The notes below the pieces were generated by a model. The model saw only the letters and a program-made list of their open reading frames with translations, was not told the origin of the DNA and made no database searches. From Clostridiaceae bacterium Marseille-Q3526 (GTDB lineage: Bacteria; Bacillota; Clostridia; Lachnospirales; Lachnospiraceae), in NCBI GenBank assembly GCA_018223375.1, contig JAGTTS010000008.1, positions 74,362-138,361 of the forward strand: a stretch of 64,000 nucleotides of DNA, written 5' to 3'. This document shows positions 15,703 through 23,978 of this stretch, in pieces. The number at the start of each line of letters is the position of its first letter. Within the stretch, counting starts at the first letter, position 1. Made by a program: the position numbers and the translations under genes.

Positions 15703-17094
15703 ATGAAAGGATATGCAAGCCATCCTTACATACCGAACTCAGTTCCGGAAATCCAGGAGGAGATGCTCCACGAAATCGGAATGAGCTCTTTAGAGGAACT
15801 TCACAAAAACGTTCCGGAGATCTTAAAATTAAAAGAGAATATGAACCTGCCGAAGGCATTCGGTTCTGAGTATGAGTTAAAGAGACACGTAGAGAAGGTT
15901 CTTTCCAAGGATACAGACTGCCACAAGAACTTAAACTTCTTAGGCGCAGGCTGCTGGCAGCACTATGTACCGGCTATCTGCGACGAGATCAACAACAAGG
16001 GCGAGTTCTTAACAGCATACGGCGGCGAGCCTTACAACGATGAAGGCCGTTTCCAGTCTCTGTTTGAGTATGCCAGCATGGTAGCTGAGTTAGTAGATAT
16101 GGACGTTGTAAACGTACCTACTATGGACTGGGCTCAGGCTGCAGCTACAACTGTAAGAATGGCACAGAGAATCACAAACCGTTCTGTTGTTCTCGTTTCT
16201 GAGATTATCGATCCGCAGAAGTTAGCAGTTATGAAGAACTACGCTGAGAGCGTAATCAAGTTCGAGACTGTTAAGGCAACAGCTCAGGGAACTCTTGATT
16301 TAGAGGACTTAAAGGCTAAATTAAATGATAACGTAATCGGTGTTTACTTTGAGAACCCGAACTACTTAGGTATTATTGAGCCAAACGGCCAGGCAATCTC
16401 CGATGCAGTTCACGCAGCAGGCGGATTAAGCTTAGTAGGTGTAGATCCGATTTCCTTAGGAGTTCTTTCCACACCGCCTACATACGGCGCTGATATCGTA
16501 TGCGGCGACTTACAGCCACTTGGAATCCATATGTACTACGGCGGCGGCCAGTCCGGATTCATGGCTACTACAGATGATGAGAAGTTCGTTATGGAGTTCC
16601 CGTCCAGACTGTTCGGTATCGCTCCGACATCTGAGCCAGGCGAGTACGGCTTCGGCGACGTAGCTTACGACAGAACTTCCTTCGGACACCACAGAGAGCA
16701 TGGTAAAGAGTACGTTGGTACACAGTCCGCACTCTGGGGAATTACAGCAGGCGTTTACCTGGCAACCATGGGCCCGAAAGGTATGGCAGAGGTTGACGAG
16801 TTAATTATGGCAAACGCTCAGTATGCAGCTAAGAAGCTGGCTGAGATTCCAGGCGTTAAGGTAAATCCATTCGGCGGAGCATTCTTCAAGGAGTTTGTAG
16901 TTGACTTCACAGCAACAGGCAAGACAGTTGAGGAGATCAACAAGGCTCTTCTTGCAAAGGGCATCTTCGGAGGAAAGGATTTATCCAAGGACTTCCCGAA
17001 TCTTGGACAGTCTGCTCTGTACTGCGTAACAGAGGTTCACATGAAGGAAGACTTAGATACACTGGCAGCAGCAATCGCTGAGGTTATCAAATAG
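15703..17094 (+). CDS. GcvPA-like subunit (glycine decarboxylase P-protein subunit 1 homologue, divergent)
   Basis: A protein of 463 residues aligned by eye with the N-terminal half of P-protein: NLNFLGAGCWQHYVPAI, then a tyrosine/glutamate loop, then fold-type-I aminotransferase segments such as YFENPNYLGIIEP. Normal GcvPA reads TPYQPEISQG in the active-site loop; here it is AYGGEPYNDEGRFQ. GcvPA normally pairs with GcvPB to decarboxylate glycine and pass an aminomethyl group to lipoyl GcvH. No gcvH, gcvT or lipoyl gene is seen nearby, so another amino acid or acceptor is plausible. The ATG at 15703 follows AAAGGAGG. Codon choice suggests high expression. Confidence 0.8.
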   Translation: MKGYASHPYIPNSVPEIQEEMLHEIGMSSLEELHKNVPEILKLKENMNLPKAFGSEYELKRHVEKVLSKDTDCHKNLNFLGAGCWQHYVPAICDEINNKGEFLTAYGGEPYNDEGRFQSLFEYASMVAELVDMDVVNVPTMDWAQAAATTVRMAQRITNRSVVLVSEIIDPQKLAVMKNYAESVIKFETVKATAQGTLDLEDLKAKLNDNVIGVYFENPNYLGIIEPNGQAISDAVHAAGGLSLVGVDPISLGVLSTPPTYGADIVCGDLQPLGIHMYYGGGQSGFMATTDDEKFVMEFPSRLFGIAPTSEPGEYGFGDVAYDRTSFGHHREHGKEYVGTQSALWGITAGVYLATMGPKGMAEVDELIMANAQYAAKKLAEIPGVKVNPFGGAFFKEFVVDFTATGKTVEEINKALLAKGIFGGKDLSKDFPNLGQSALYCVTEVHMKEDLDTLAAAIAEVIK

Positions 17095-17117
17095 GCTGCG
17101 CGGAAAGGAATGATATT

Positions 17118-18683
17118 GTGAAAAGAATAGATAGATCATCAAAGGTCAGAACAAAATTTCACCAGGCAAAATGGGATGAGCCGATCATTTACGAGTTAAG
17201 CACCCCAGGTGAGAGAGGTATTTTAGTAGGAGCTCCTGAGGAAGAGGTAGCTAAGGAAGTAGAAGGAACAGCTGCCATTCCGGAGGGCATGAAGAGAAGC
17301 ACAAAGTTAAATCTTCCTGAAATGTCCCAGAGCCGTGTGCTCCGCCACTACGCTAGACTTGCTCAGCAGACATTAGGCGCTGACGTTAACATCGAGATTG
17401 GACAGGGTACATGTACAGTTAAGTACAGCCCGAAGGTAAACGAGCAGTTATCTGCACTGATCCGCGAGTACCATCCGTTACAGGATCCGTCTACAGTACA
17501 GGGTATGCTGCAGATTTTCCACGAGACAGATAAGTATATGTGCGAGATTTCTGGAATGGATCACTTCACATTCCAGCCTTCCGGCGGATCCCAGGGTATC
17601 ATGACCATGGCTTCCTTAATCCGCGCATATTTCAAGGACAAGGGAGAGGACAGAAACGAGATCATCACAACCATCTACTCCCATCCGTCTGATGCGGCAG
17701 CTCCTGCAGTAGCTGGCTTCAAGATCATCTACTTACAGCCAGATCCAAAGACAGGTCTTCCGACATTAGAGCAGTTAAAGGCAGCTGCTTCCGAGAAGAC
17801 AGCAGGCTACATCGTAGCTAACCCGGAGGATACAGGTGTTTACAACAGCCATGTAAAAGAGTTCGTTGATTACATCCACTCCATCGGCGGTCTGTGCGCT
17901 TACGACCAGGCTAACGCAAACGGTCTCTTAGGCGTAACAAGAGCAAGAGACGCTGGATTTGATATGTGCTTCTTCAACCTGCACAAGACATTCTCCACAC
18001 CTCACGGCTGCGGCGGCCCGGCTTGCGGCGCTACAGGCGTTCAGAAGGATCTGGTTAAGTTCCTTCCGGCTCCGGTTGTAGATTACGACGGAGAGAAGTA
18101 CTTCTTAAACTACGACATCTGTGCAAATCCAAGCGCAGTTGGCAAGGTAAGAGAGTGGTACGGAGTTGCTGAGGTTGTATTAAAGGCATACTGCTGGATC
18201 AGAAGCTTAGGCGCTGAGGGCTTATACCAGGTAGCTAAGACTGCAGTATTAAACAACAACTACATGTTCAAGAAGCTCATGGAGCTTCCGGAAGTTTCCG
18301 CTTACTACCAGGATGGAAACAACCAGAGAATCGAGCAGGCTCGTTATACATTAGAGGCGCTGGAGAAAGAGACAGGCATCGGCACTCTCGATATCCAGAG
18401 AAGAATGATGGACTTCGGTATGCACTACTGGACATCCCACCATCCATTCTATCTGCCTGAGCCAATGACTCTGGAGCCAACAGAGACACCATCCAAGAAG
18501 GATATCGACGAGTACATCGAGACTCTGAAGTACGTATTCAAGGAGGCTCATGAGAACCCAGAGGTAATCAGAACAGCTCCTCACAGAAGCGTAACTCACC
18601 AGGTTGACGAGTCCGGCATGGATGATCCGGCTAAGTGGGCTACTACATGGAAGGTATACCAGAGAAAGTACAACGAGGACTAA
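17118..18683 (+). CDS. GcvPB-like subunit (glycine decarboxylase P-protein subunit 2 homologue)
   Basis: A protein of 521 residues; usual GcvPB proteins are near 485-490. The PLP-binding site is intact in CFFNLHKTFSTPHGCGGPACG, where the lysine forms the Schiff base. Other P-protein marks are FTFQPSGGSQG and YDQANANGLLGV (family form usually includes D-G-A-N). It starts 24 bp after the GcvPA-like gene and must form a heterodimer with it. The start GTG at 17118 lies after GGAAAGGAATGATATT. The catalytic machinery for PLP decarboxylation looks present, but the Cys in GCGGPACG replaces the common Gly and the H-protein partner is missing locally, so the substrate is open. Confidence 0.83.
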   Translation: MKRIDRSSKVRTKFHQAKWDEPIIYELSTPGERGILVGAPEEEVAKEVEGTAAIPEGMKRSTKLNLPEMSQSRVLRHYARLAQQTLGADVNIEIGQGTCTVKYSPKVNEQLSALIREYHPLQDPSTVQGMLQIFHETDKYMCEISGMDHFTFQPSGGSQGIMTMASLIRAYFKDKGEDRNEIITTIYSHPSDAAAPAVAGFKIIYLQPDPKTGLPTLEQLKAAASEKTAGYIVANPEDTGVYNSHVKEFVDYIHSIGGLCAYDQANANGLLGVTRARDAGFDMCFFNLHKTFSTPHGCGGPACGATGVQKDLVKFLPAPVVDYDGEKYFLNYDICANPSAVGKVREWYGVAEVVLKAYCWIRSLGAEGLYQVAKTAVLNNNYMFKKLMELPEVSAYYQDGNNQRIEQARYTLEALEKETGIGTLDIQRRMMDFGMHYWTSHHPFYLPEPMTLEPTETPSKKDIDEYIETLKYVFKEAHENPEVIRTAPHRSVTHQVDESGMDDPAKWATTWKVYQRKYNED

Positions 18684-18749
18684 TCGTTTCTTTCTGAAAT
18701 GCCAGAATTAGAAACTGCATAAATGAGATAAATGAGAGTATAAGAGAAG

Positions 18750-18804
18750 TGCTGCTGCAGCATCGTTCCCGCGTAGCCGCGGGGGCGGTCACAGCAGCAT
18801 TTTT
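18750..18804 (+). terminator. Rho-independent terminator after the gcvPB-like gene
   Basis: TGCTGCTG (18750-18757) pairs with CAGCAGCA (18792-18799), with an inner CCCGCG/CGCGGG stem, followed by TTTTT. It ends the sigma-54 operon and would limit reading into the NAD-kinase-like gene. Confidence 0.8.
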
Positions 18805-18815
18805 CTTCTCAGTCA

Positions 18816-18880
18816 GGAGAAATTATGATAGTATTTTTTTGAAAGCCTGCCAGCAGAAAAAATACTATCATAATTCCTCC
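18816..18880. repeat. Long near-perfect inverted repeat
   Basis: Nineteen bases (18821-18839) are perfectly complementary to 18857-18875, and four further pairs lie beyond one mismatch (18816-18819 with 18877-18880). The loop is 17 nt. There is no T-run after it. It lies between a terminator and the next gene and is not explained by either. Confidence 0.75.
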
Positions 18881-18929
18881 CGCTGAGGGCAGAAACAAGA
18901 CAGAATACAGGAAAGGAGAGCTTTAATTT

Positions 18930-20060
18930 ATGAAAAAATTAGGACTTCTTATTAATCCGGTTGCAGGAATGGGCGGCAGCGTTGGATTAAAGGGAACAGA
19001 TCATATGGTAGAGGAGGCTATCCGCCGGGGAGCGAAGCCGAGAGCCAACGACAGGGTACGCCAGGCCCTGAAGGAGCTTCTGGAAATTAAAAATAAGTTG
19101 GAGATTGTGACCTGTCCCGGCGACATGGGAGAGGATACGGCGAAGTCCATGGGATTTCGCACGACAGTTCTCCACACAGGGGGCAGGAGAAGCTTAAAGG
19201 ATCTCTTCGACAGCTCCAGAACAGATACGATCGTCCTCTCCAAGGCCATGGAGGAGGCCGGGGTGGATCTTCTGCTGTTCGCAGGAGGCGACGGCACGGC
19301 GAGAGATATCTACGAGGGCGTGGGAACAGAGCTTCCGGCGCTGGGAATTCCGGCCGGAGTAAAGATTCATTCCCCAGTATATGCAAAAAATCCTCAGAGC
19401 GCGGGAGACTTAGCGAAGCTTTGGCTCACTGGAAAGGTCACAAAGACGGCGGAGCAGGAGGTTTTAGACATTGACGAGGAGCTTTACCGCCAGGAGATCA
19501 TCAATACGAGACTGTACGGATACCTGTCTGTGCCGTTAGAGCATGTGTTTACCCAGAACAGGAAGGCTCCGACACCGCTTTCCGAGACAGCCTCCATCGA
19601 GTCCATTGCCCATGAGATCGTGGAGCATATGGAGGAGGACACCTACTATCTGATCGGAGCGGGAACCACTACCAGAGGCGTTATGCAGATGCTGGGACTT
19701 AAAAATACGCTGATCGGAGTGGATTTAATCCGGAATAAGGAGCTGGTGGCAAACGACATCTATGGAGATAAGATTCTCGACTTTATTAAAGGAAAGAAGA
19801 CGAAACTGATTGTCACGGTGACAGGCGGACAGGGCTTTTTGTTCGGACGGGGAAACCAGCAGATTACGCCGGAGGTTATCCGCGAAATAGGAAAGGAAAA
19901 CATTATCATTCTGGCGACCAAGGCGAAGATTGCCGAGTTCCACCATCAGCCGTTCCTGGTAGATACGCCGGACGAGGAGTTAAACAAAGAGCTGTGCGGC
20001 TATTACAGAGTCATCACAGCCTACGGCGAGTTTACCATGTGCCGTGTCAGCGAAAGCTGA
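18930..20060 (+). CDS. ATP-NAD kinase-like protein, AcoX type
   Basis: A protein of 376 residues beginning MKKLGLLINPVAGMGG. It has the NAD-kinase/diacylglycerol-kinase motif GGDGTARD near residue 120, and IPAGVKIHSPVYA soon after. AcoX-type proteins are found beside acetoin and other catabolic operons, but their reaction is not well established; phosphorylation of NAD or of a related small molecule is likely. The ATG at 18930 follows GAAAGGAGAGC. It lies downstream of the sigma-54 operon on the same strand but behind a terminator, so it may have its own weak promoter or depend on read-through. Confidence 0.82.
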   Translation: MKKLGLLINPVAGMGGSVGLKGTDHMVEEAIRRGAKPRANDRVRQALKELLEIKNKLEIVTCPGDMGEDTAKSMGFRTTVLHTGGRRSLKDLFDSSRTDTIVLSKAMEEAGVDLLLFAGGDGTARDIYEGVGTELPALGIPAGVKIHSPVYAKNPQSAGDLAKLWLTGKVTKTAEQEVLDIDEELYRQEIINTRLYGYLSVPLEHVFTQNRKAPTPLSETASIESIAHEIVEHMEEDTYYLIGAGTTTRGVMQMLGLKNTLIGVDLIRNKELVANDIYGDKILDFIKGKKTKLIVTVTGGQGFLFGRGNQQITPEVIREIGKENIIILATKAKIAEFHHQPFLVDTPDEELNKELCGYYRVITAYGEFTMCRVSES

Positions 20061-20109
20061 TTGATTCCGGACAGGAAAACGCAAAACAGCAGAATAGAAA
20101 AAATATGCA

Positions 20110-20170
20110 GGCGGACAGGGCGGCCGGAGAGAGAAATTTCTCGGTCTGCGCGTCCGCCCCTTTATTTCTA
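20110..20170 (+). terminator. Terminator-like hairpin after the NAD-kinase-like gene
   Basis: GGCGGAC (20110-20116) pairs with GTCCGCC (20152-20158), with an inner GAGAAATTTCTC palindrome. The following CCTTTATTTCT is only a modest T-run. Confidence 0.6.
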
Positions 20171-20268
20171 AGGGGCAGAGGGAGAATAAAAACAGCATAA
20201 AAATGCGGTGGAACTGTTTAAAAAAGAATAAAAATACAACAAGCGCCGGTTTTTATACAAAAAAGCAG

Positions 20269-20296
20269 TTGACTATTAAAAAAAAGCAGGTATAAT
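20269..20296 (+). promoter_or_regulatory. Sigma-70-type promoter of the amino-acid ABC operon
   Basis: TTGACT (20269-20274) and TATAAT (20291-20296) are 16 bp apart, about 75 bp before the binding-protein start. Confidence 0.75.
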
Positions 20297-20370
20297 AGGG
20301 AGATATGAAGATAGAACCATTAAATAAATATTCATGGCTGTTTTAAGCCAAAATGGAGGAGGAATTCATT

Positions 20371-21213
20371 ATGAAAAAGAAAATGTTAGCATTATCCATG
20401 GCAGTTCTCATGGTCGCTTCCTTAGCAGGATGTTCTTCAGGGGCAAAGGAGACAGAGACCACAGCAGCAGCTTCCGAGGCCGGCGCTGAGACAGCGGCAG
20501 AGAGCGAGGGAGAGACAGCGGCAGAGGACGCAGAGGAGGAGAAGACTGCAGAGGGCGGAACCCTGATTATGGGTACAAACGCTACCTTCCCGCCATACGA
20601 GTACTATGAGGGAGACGAGATTGTAGGAATCGACGTAGAGATTGCCCAGGCTATCGGCGAGAAGCTGGGCATGGAGGTAACGGTTGAGGATATGGAGTTC
20701 GACGCTCTGATTCCGGCTCTTGCAAGCAATAAGGTAGATATTGTGGCCGCAGGCATGACAGTGACTCCAGAGAGACAGGAGTCTGTAAACTTTACAGATA
20801 CCTACGCGACAGCAGCTCAGGTTATTATCGTAAAGCAGGGCAGCGACATTGCTTCCTCCGAGGACCTGAACGGAAAGATTCTGGGCGTTCAGATGGGAAC
20901 TACAGGAGACAGCCTGGCAAGCGAGATCGAGGGAGCGCAGGTAGAGCGTTTCAACAAGTATTTCGAGGCTATCCAGTCTGTGCTTCAGGGCAAGATTGAC
21001 GCTGTAATCATTGACAGCGCTCCGGCTAAGGCGTTTGCAGAGAAGGATGAGAATCTGGTAATTCTGGACGAGGCATTATCTTCCGAGGACTACGCTATGG
21101 CTATCAATAAGGACAATACAGAGCTTCTTGACAAGGTGAACGCAGCGATTGCAGAGCTTGACGAGGAGGGAACTCTGGACGAGATCGTAAACAAGTATAT
21201 CCCGGCAGAATAA
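20371..21213 (+). CDS. Polar amino-acid ABC transporter, substrate-binding lipoprotein
   Basis: A protein of 280 residues. The N-terminus has a signal peptide with lipobox LAGC at about residues 17-20, so it should be lipid-anchored outside the membrane. An Ala/Glu/Thr-rich linker (about 24-62) precedes a family-3 solute-binding domain with GTNATFPPYEYYEGDEIVGIDVE and the D-x-x-A/G-x-M motif VDIVAAGMTVTPER. The ATG at 20371 follows GGAGGAGG; an in-frame start at 20353 overlaps that site. It is the first gene of a three-gene operon. The exact amino acid cannot be read from sequence. Confidence 0.93.
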   Translation: MKKKMLALSMAVLMVASLAGCSSGAKETETTAAASEAGAETAAESEGETAAEDAEEEKTAEGGTLIMGTNATFPPYEYYEGDEIVGIDVEIAQAIGEKLGMEVTVEDMEFDALIPALASNKVDIVAAGMTVTPERQESVNFTDTYATAAQVIIVKQGSDIASSEDLNGKILGVQMGTTGDSLASEIEGAQVERFNKYFEAIQSVLQGKIDAVIIDSAPAKAFAEKDENLVILDEALSSEDYAMAINKDNTELLDKVNAAIAELDEEGTLDEIVNKYIPAE

Positions 21214-21237
21214 TAACAGGGAAAGAGAACAGAAATT

Positions 21238-21930
21238 ATGTGGAATCAGTTTGTGGATACCTTTACCAGGAATTTTATTGACGGTGGAAACTGGCATTAT
21301 ATCGCAGAGGGGCTGTTAAATACCATCAAAATTACGTTTTTCGCGGTTTTGCTGGGAATTGTCATCGGCCTGATTGTGGGAACCATCCGTTCAACCTACG
21401 ATAAGACGCACAAGCTAAAGGCGCTGAATTTCCTCTGCAACATCTATCTGACTGTGATCAGAGGAACGCCAGTCTTAGTGCAGCTTTTAATTATCTATTA
21501 CGTTATTTTTGCCAGTGTGAGAATTGACAAAGTGCTGGTGGCGGTGCTTGCCTTTGGAATTAACTCCGGAGCCTATGTGGCTGAGATTTTCCGAAGCGGA
21601 ATCCTGTCCATCGACAACGGACAGTTTGAGGCCGGACGAAGCCTGGGCTTTAACTATCCGCAGACCATGTGGTACATTGTGATGCCGCAGGCATTTAAAA
21701 ATGTGCTTCCCGCCCTGTGCAACGAGTTTATCGCTCTTTTAAAGGAGACGTCCATTGCCGGATATATCGGTATCCAGGATTTAACCAAGGGCGGAGATAT
21801 CATCAGAAGCCGTACCTACAGCGCATTTATGCCGCTTTTGGCAGTTGCGGCCCTCTATCTGATTATTGTACTGATTTTTACCCAGTTAATTAAGATTCTG
21901 GAAAGGAGGCTGAGACAGAGTGAGCACTAA
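21238..21930 (+). CDS. Polar amino-acid ABC transporter, permease
   Basis: A protein of 230 residues with about five membrane spans and the HisM/GlnP-type start GLLNTIKITFFAVLLGI. The EAA loop that contacts the ATPase is seen in EAGRSLGFNYPQTMWYIVMPQA. It starts 24 bp after the binding protein and overlaps the ATPase gene by 11 bp, showing translational coupling. As the only permease gene in the operon it would act as a homodimer. Confidence 0.94.
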   Translation: MWNQFVDTFTRNFIDGGNWHYIAEGLLNTIKITFFAVLLGIVIGLIVGTIRSTYDKTHKLKALNFLCNIYLTVIRGTPVLVQLLIIYYVIFASVRIDKVLVAVLAFGINSGAYVAEIFRSGILSIDNGQFEAGRSLGFNYPQTMWYIVMPQAFKNVLPALCNEFIALLKETSIAGYIGIQDLTKGGDIIRSRTYSAFMPLLAVAALYLIIVLIFTQLIKILERRLRQSEH

Positions 21931-22669
21931 TCATACAGAACAGCCCCTGATCCAGGTGAAGCATCTGGATAAGAGCTTCGGCTCTCTGAAGGTATTAAAA
22001 GATGTGACGGTGGATATCTACAAGGGAGACGTGGTGTGCGTAATCGGCGCGTCCGGCTCTGGAAAGAGTACGTTTCTGCGCTGTTTAAACCGTCTGGAGG
22101 AGCCGACGGGAGGCCAGATCTTTTTTGAGGGCGTGGACATCACAGACGCTAAGACAGATATCAACAAGCACCGTCAGAAGATGGGAATGGTGTTCCAGCA
22201 GTTTAACCTATTCCCCCATATGACGATTATAGATAACCTGACCCTGGCTCCCATTAAGCTTCAGGGAAAGAAGAAGGAAGAGATTGAGCCAGAAGCCATG
22301 AAGCTTCTGGAGAGAGTAGGCCTGGCCGATCGGGCAAACGCCTATCCCAGCCAGCTGTCAGGCGGACAGAAGCAGAGAATCGCCATTGTCCGCGCTCTGT
22401 GCATGAAGCCGGACGTGATGCTCTTCGATGAGCCCACCTCTGCCCTGGATCCGGAGATGGTAGGCGAGGTTCTGGGAGTTATGAAGGATCTGGCGGACGA
22501 GAAGATGACCATGGTGGTGGTAACCCATGAGATGGGCTTTGCCAGAGAGGTGGCTACCCGCGTCATGTTTATGGACGGCGGCAGCTTTGTGGAGGAGAAC
22601 GCGCCGGAGGAGTTCTTTGCGAATCCGAAGAACGAGAGGCTTAAAACGTTCCTGAGCAAGGTGCTGTAG
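21920..22669 (+). CDS. Polar amino-acid ABC transporter, ATP-binding protein
   Basis: A protein of 249 residues with Walker A GASGSGKST, Q-loop MVFQQFNLFPHM, signature LSGGQKQR, Walker B VMLFDEPTSALD and the switch histidine in VVTHEMGF. The start is GTG at 21920, inside the end of the permease gene, with AAAGGAGG about 10 bases upstream. It is the cytosolic motor for the neighbouring permease. It is the last gene before a terminator. Confidence 0.96.
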   Translation: MSTNHTEQPLIQVKHLDKSFGSLKVLKDVTVDIYKGDVVCVIGASGSGKSTFLRCLNRLEEPTGGQIFFEGVDITDAKTDINKHRQKMGMVFQQFNLFPHMTIIDNLTLAPIKLQGKKKEEIEPEAMKLLERVGLADRANAYPSQLSGGQKQRIAIVRALCMKPDVMLFDEPTSALDPEMVGEVLGVMKDLADEKMTMVVVTHEMGFAREVATRVMFMDGGSFVEENAPEEFFANPKNERLKTFLSKVL

Positions 22670-22710
22670 AGAAGGATACAAAATAGTTGATAGTTTAAAA
22701 TTTTATTTAG

Positions 22711-22769
22711 AAAAGAGGACCTGTTTTTCAGCGGTTTTCAGTGGAGCGTGAAAACAGATCCTCTTTTTT
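22711..22769 (+). terminator. Rho-independent terminator with conserved-loop motif
   Basis: AAAAGAGGA-CTGTTTT pairs with its complement at about 22751-22769, ending in TTTTTT. The loop CAGCGGTTTTCAGTGGAGCG (22729-22748) is closely matched in the hairpin at 24.8 kb and resembles those at 34.0 and 53.5 kb. Confidence 0.85.
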
Positions 22770-22853
22770 GTTTTCTGAGTTTTCTATTGTGGCGGGCAGG
22801 CGGAGCTGTTATACTCTATTTAGAGATAAGGGGTAAGACAGAAGAGGAACTGC

Positions 22854-23333
22854 ATGTTTATAAGAAATGAAATAGAGAGGGTTATCAAAGAAAATTGTAT
22901 AGAACGATCAAGATGTTTTGAATGTTCAAAGATTATGTATAGTTCAATTATTAAGAAAATTGAACAGACCTTTGTACTGCACGGCGGCGATATCCATTGG
23001 TCCAATATGGGGCATGGGTTTAATCCTAAACTGCAGTGCAAAACCAGGGACATATCAAAAGACAGGATGTGGGTTGCAAGACTGCCGCAGATATTGCCTG
23101 AACGTGAAAAATTTGTATATGCTCTATTTGAAGACCGCAAGAATTATCAGCCCAAGTACTGGGTGTACGAAATGGGAATTCCAGAACTGATTTGTATCAT
23201 TGCGGAGGTGTATGGGCTGAATGATTTTTATATTGTTTCCAAAAAGTTCGAGTGGCTTATCAGCGAATGCCATGAAGACGTAGTTTCTTTTGTGGGGGAT
23301 TCACTGGATCTTTCATGTTTTGGCGAACAGTAA
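22854..23333 (+). CDS. Hypothetical protein (159 residues)
   Basis: A soluble-looking protein without signal peptide or membrane span. I do not recognise the family with certainty. The N-terminus is charged and has two cysteines (ENCIERSRCFEC). A tryptophan-rich middle (DIHWSNMG, KYWVYEMG) and the C-terminal segment DFYIVSKKFEWLISECHED hint at a small fold seen in immunity-like or DUF6756-like proteins. The ATG at 22854 follows AGAGGAACTGC. It is followed by a GNAT gene 31 bp away. The codon use is more AT-rich than neighbours, suggesting an accessory gene. Confidence 0.6.
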   Translation: MFIRNEIERVIKENCIERSRCFECSKIMYSSIIKKIEQTFVLHGGDIHWSNMGHGFNPKLQCKTRDISKDRMWVARLPQILPEREKFVYALFEDRKNYQPKYWVYEMGIPELICIIAEVYGLNDFYIVSKKFEWLISECHEDVVSFVGDSLDLSCFGEQ

Positions 23334-23364
23334 ATCTAAATATAGAATATGGAGGATAATACGC

Positions 23365-23895
23365 ATGGTGAAGTATAGAACTTTGCATGCAGAGGAAATC
23401 TGCAGAGAGCTGTTTAAAGATTTTATCCGCCATCAGATTGTTGAAAAATGCTGGCGCAGGGAAAATGGAACCTGGGAAATTAAAGATGCGCCGTTTGTAG
23501 ACGATTGGACGGAACAGGATTATCAGGTTTTAATTTCCTGCCTGAAGCATACGGTTTTGTCCGGCGGATTTGTATATGCAGCGTTTTATGATGGAAAATT
23601 AAAAGGATTTGTTTCTGTGGAATCAGAGCTGTCTGACGATGAACACAGATACTGCGACTTGTCCAGCATTCATGTATCAGAGGACATGAGAAACAGAGGA
23701 ATTGGAAAATCGCTCTTTCTGGCGGCGAAGGAATGGGCCAGGAAAAAAGGCGCCAGGAAGCTTTACATATCGGCCCACTCAGCCGTAGAGAGCCAGGCGT
23801 TTTATCAGTCAATGGGCTGCACGGAGGCAGAGGTTTATAATCAGAAGCACATGGAAGCAGAGCCCTATGACTGTCAGCTGGAGTGTGCGCTTTAG
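23365..23895 (+). CDS. GNAT family N-acetyltransferase
   Basis: A protein of 176 residues. The acetyl-CoA site is clear in SSIHVSEDMRNRGIGKSLF (motif A, R/Q-x-x-G-x-G/A), followed by AKEWARKKGARKLYISAHS and the late FYQSMGC segment. The ATG at 23365 follows GGAGGAT; a longer in-frame start at 23290 overlaps the previous gene with no site. The acceptor is unknown; a small amine, antibiotic or protein N-terminus are all possible. Confidence 0.85.
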   Translation: MVKYRTLHAEEICRELFKDFIRHQIVEKCWRRENGTWEIKDAPFVDDWTEQDYQVLISCLKHTVLSGGFVYAAFYDGKLKGFVSVESELSDDEHRYCDLSSIHVSEDMRNRGIGKSLFLAAKEWARKKGARKLYISAHSAVESQAFYQSMGCTEAEVYNQKHMEAEPYDCQLECAL

Positions 23896-23978
23896 ACGGA
23901 AAAACCGTGAAGAAATCGGAAGTTATTGATGCGGCTGCATTCAGCTTTCATTAAACATTAGTGAGGCAGGATATGGGA

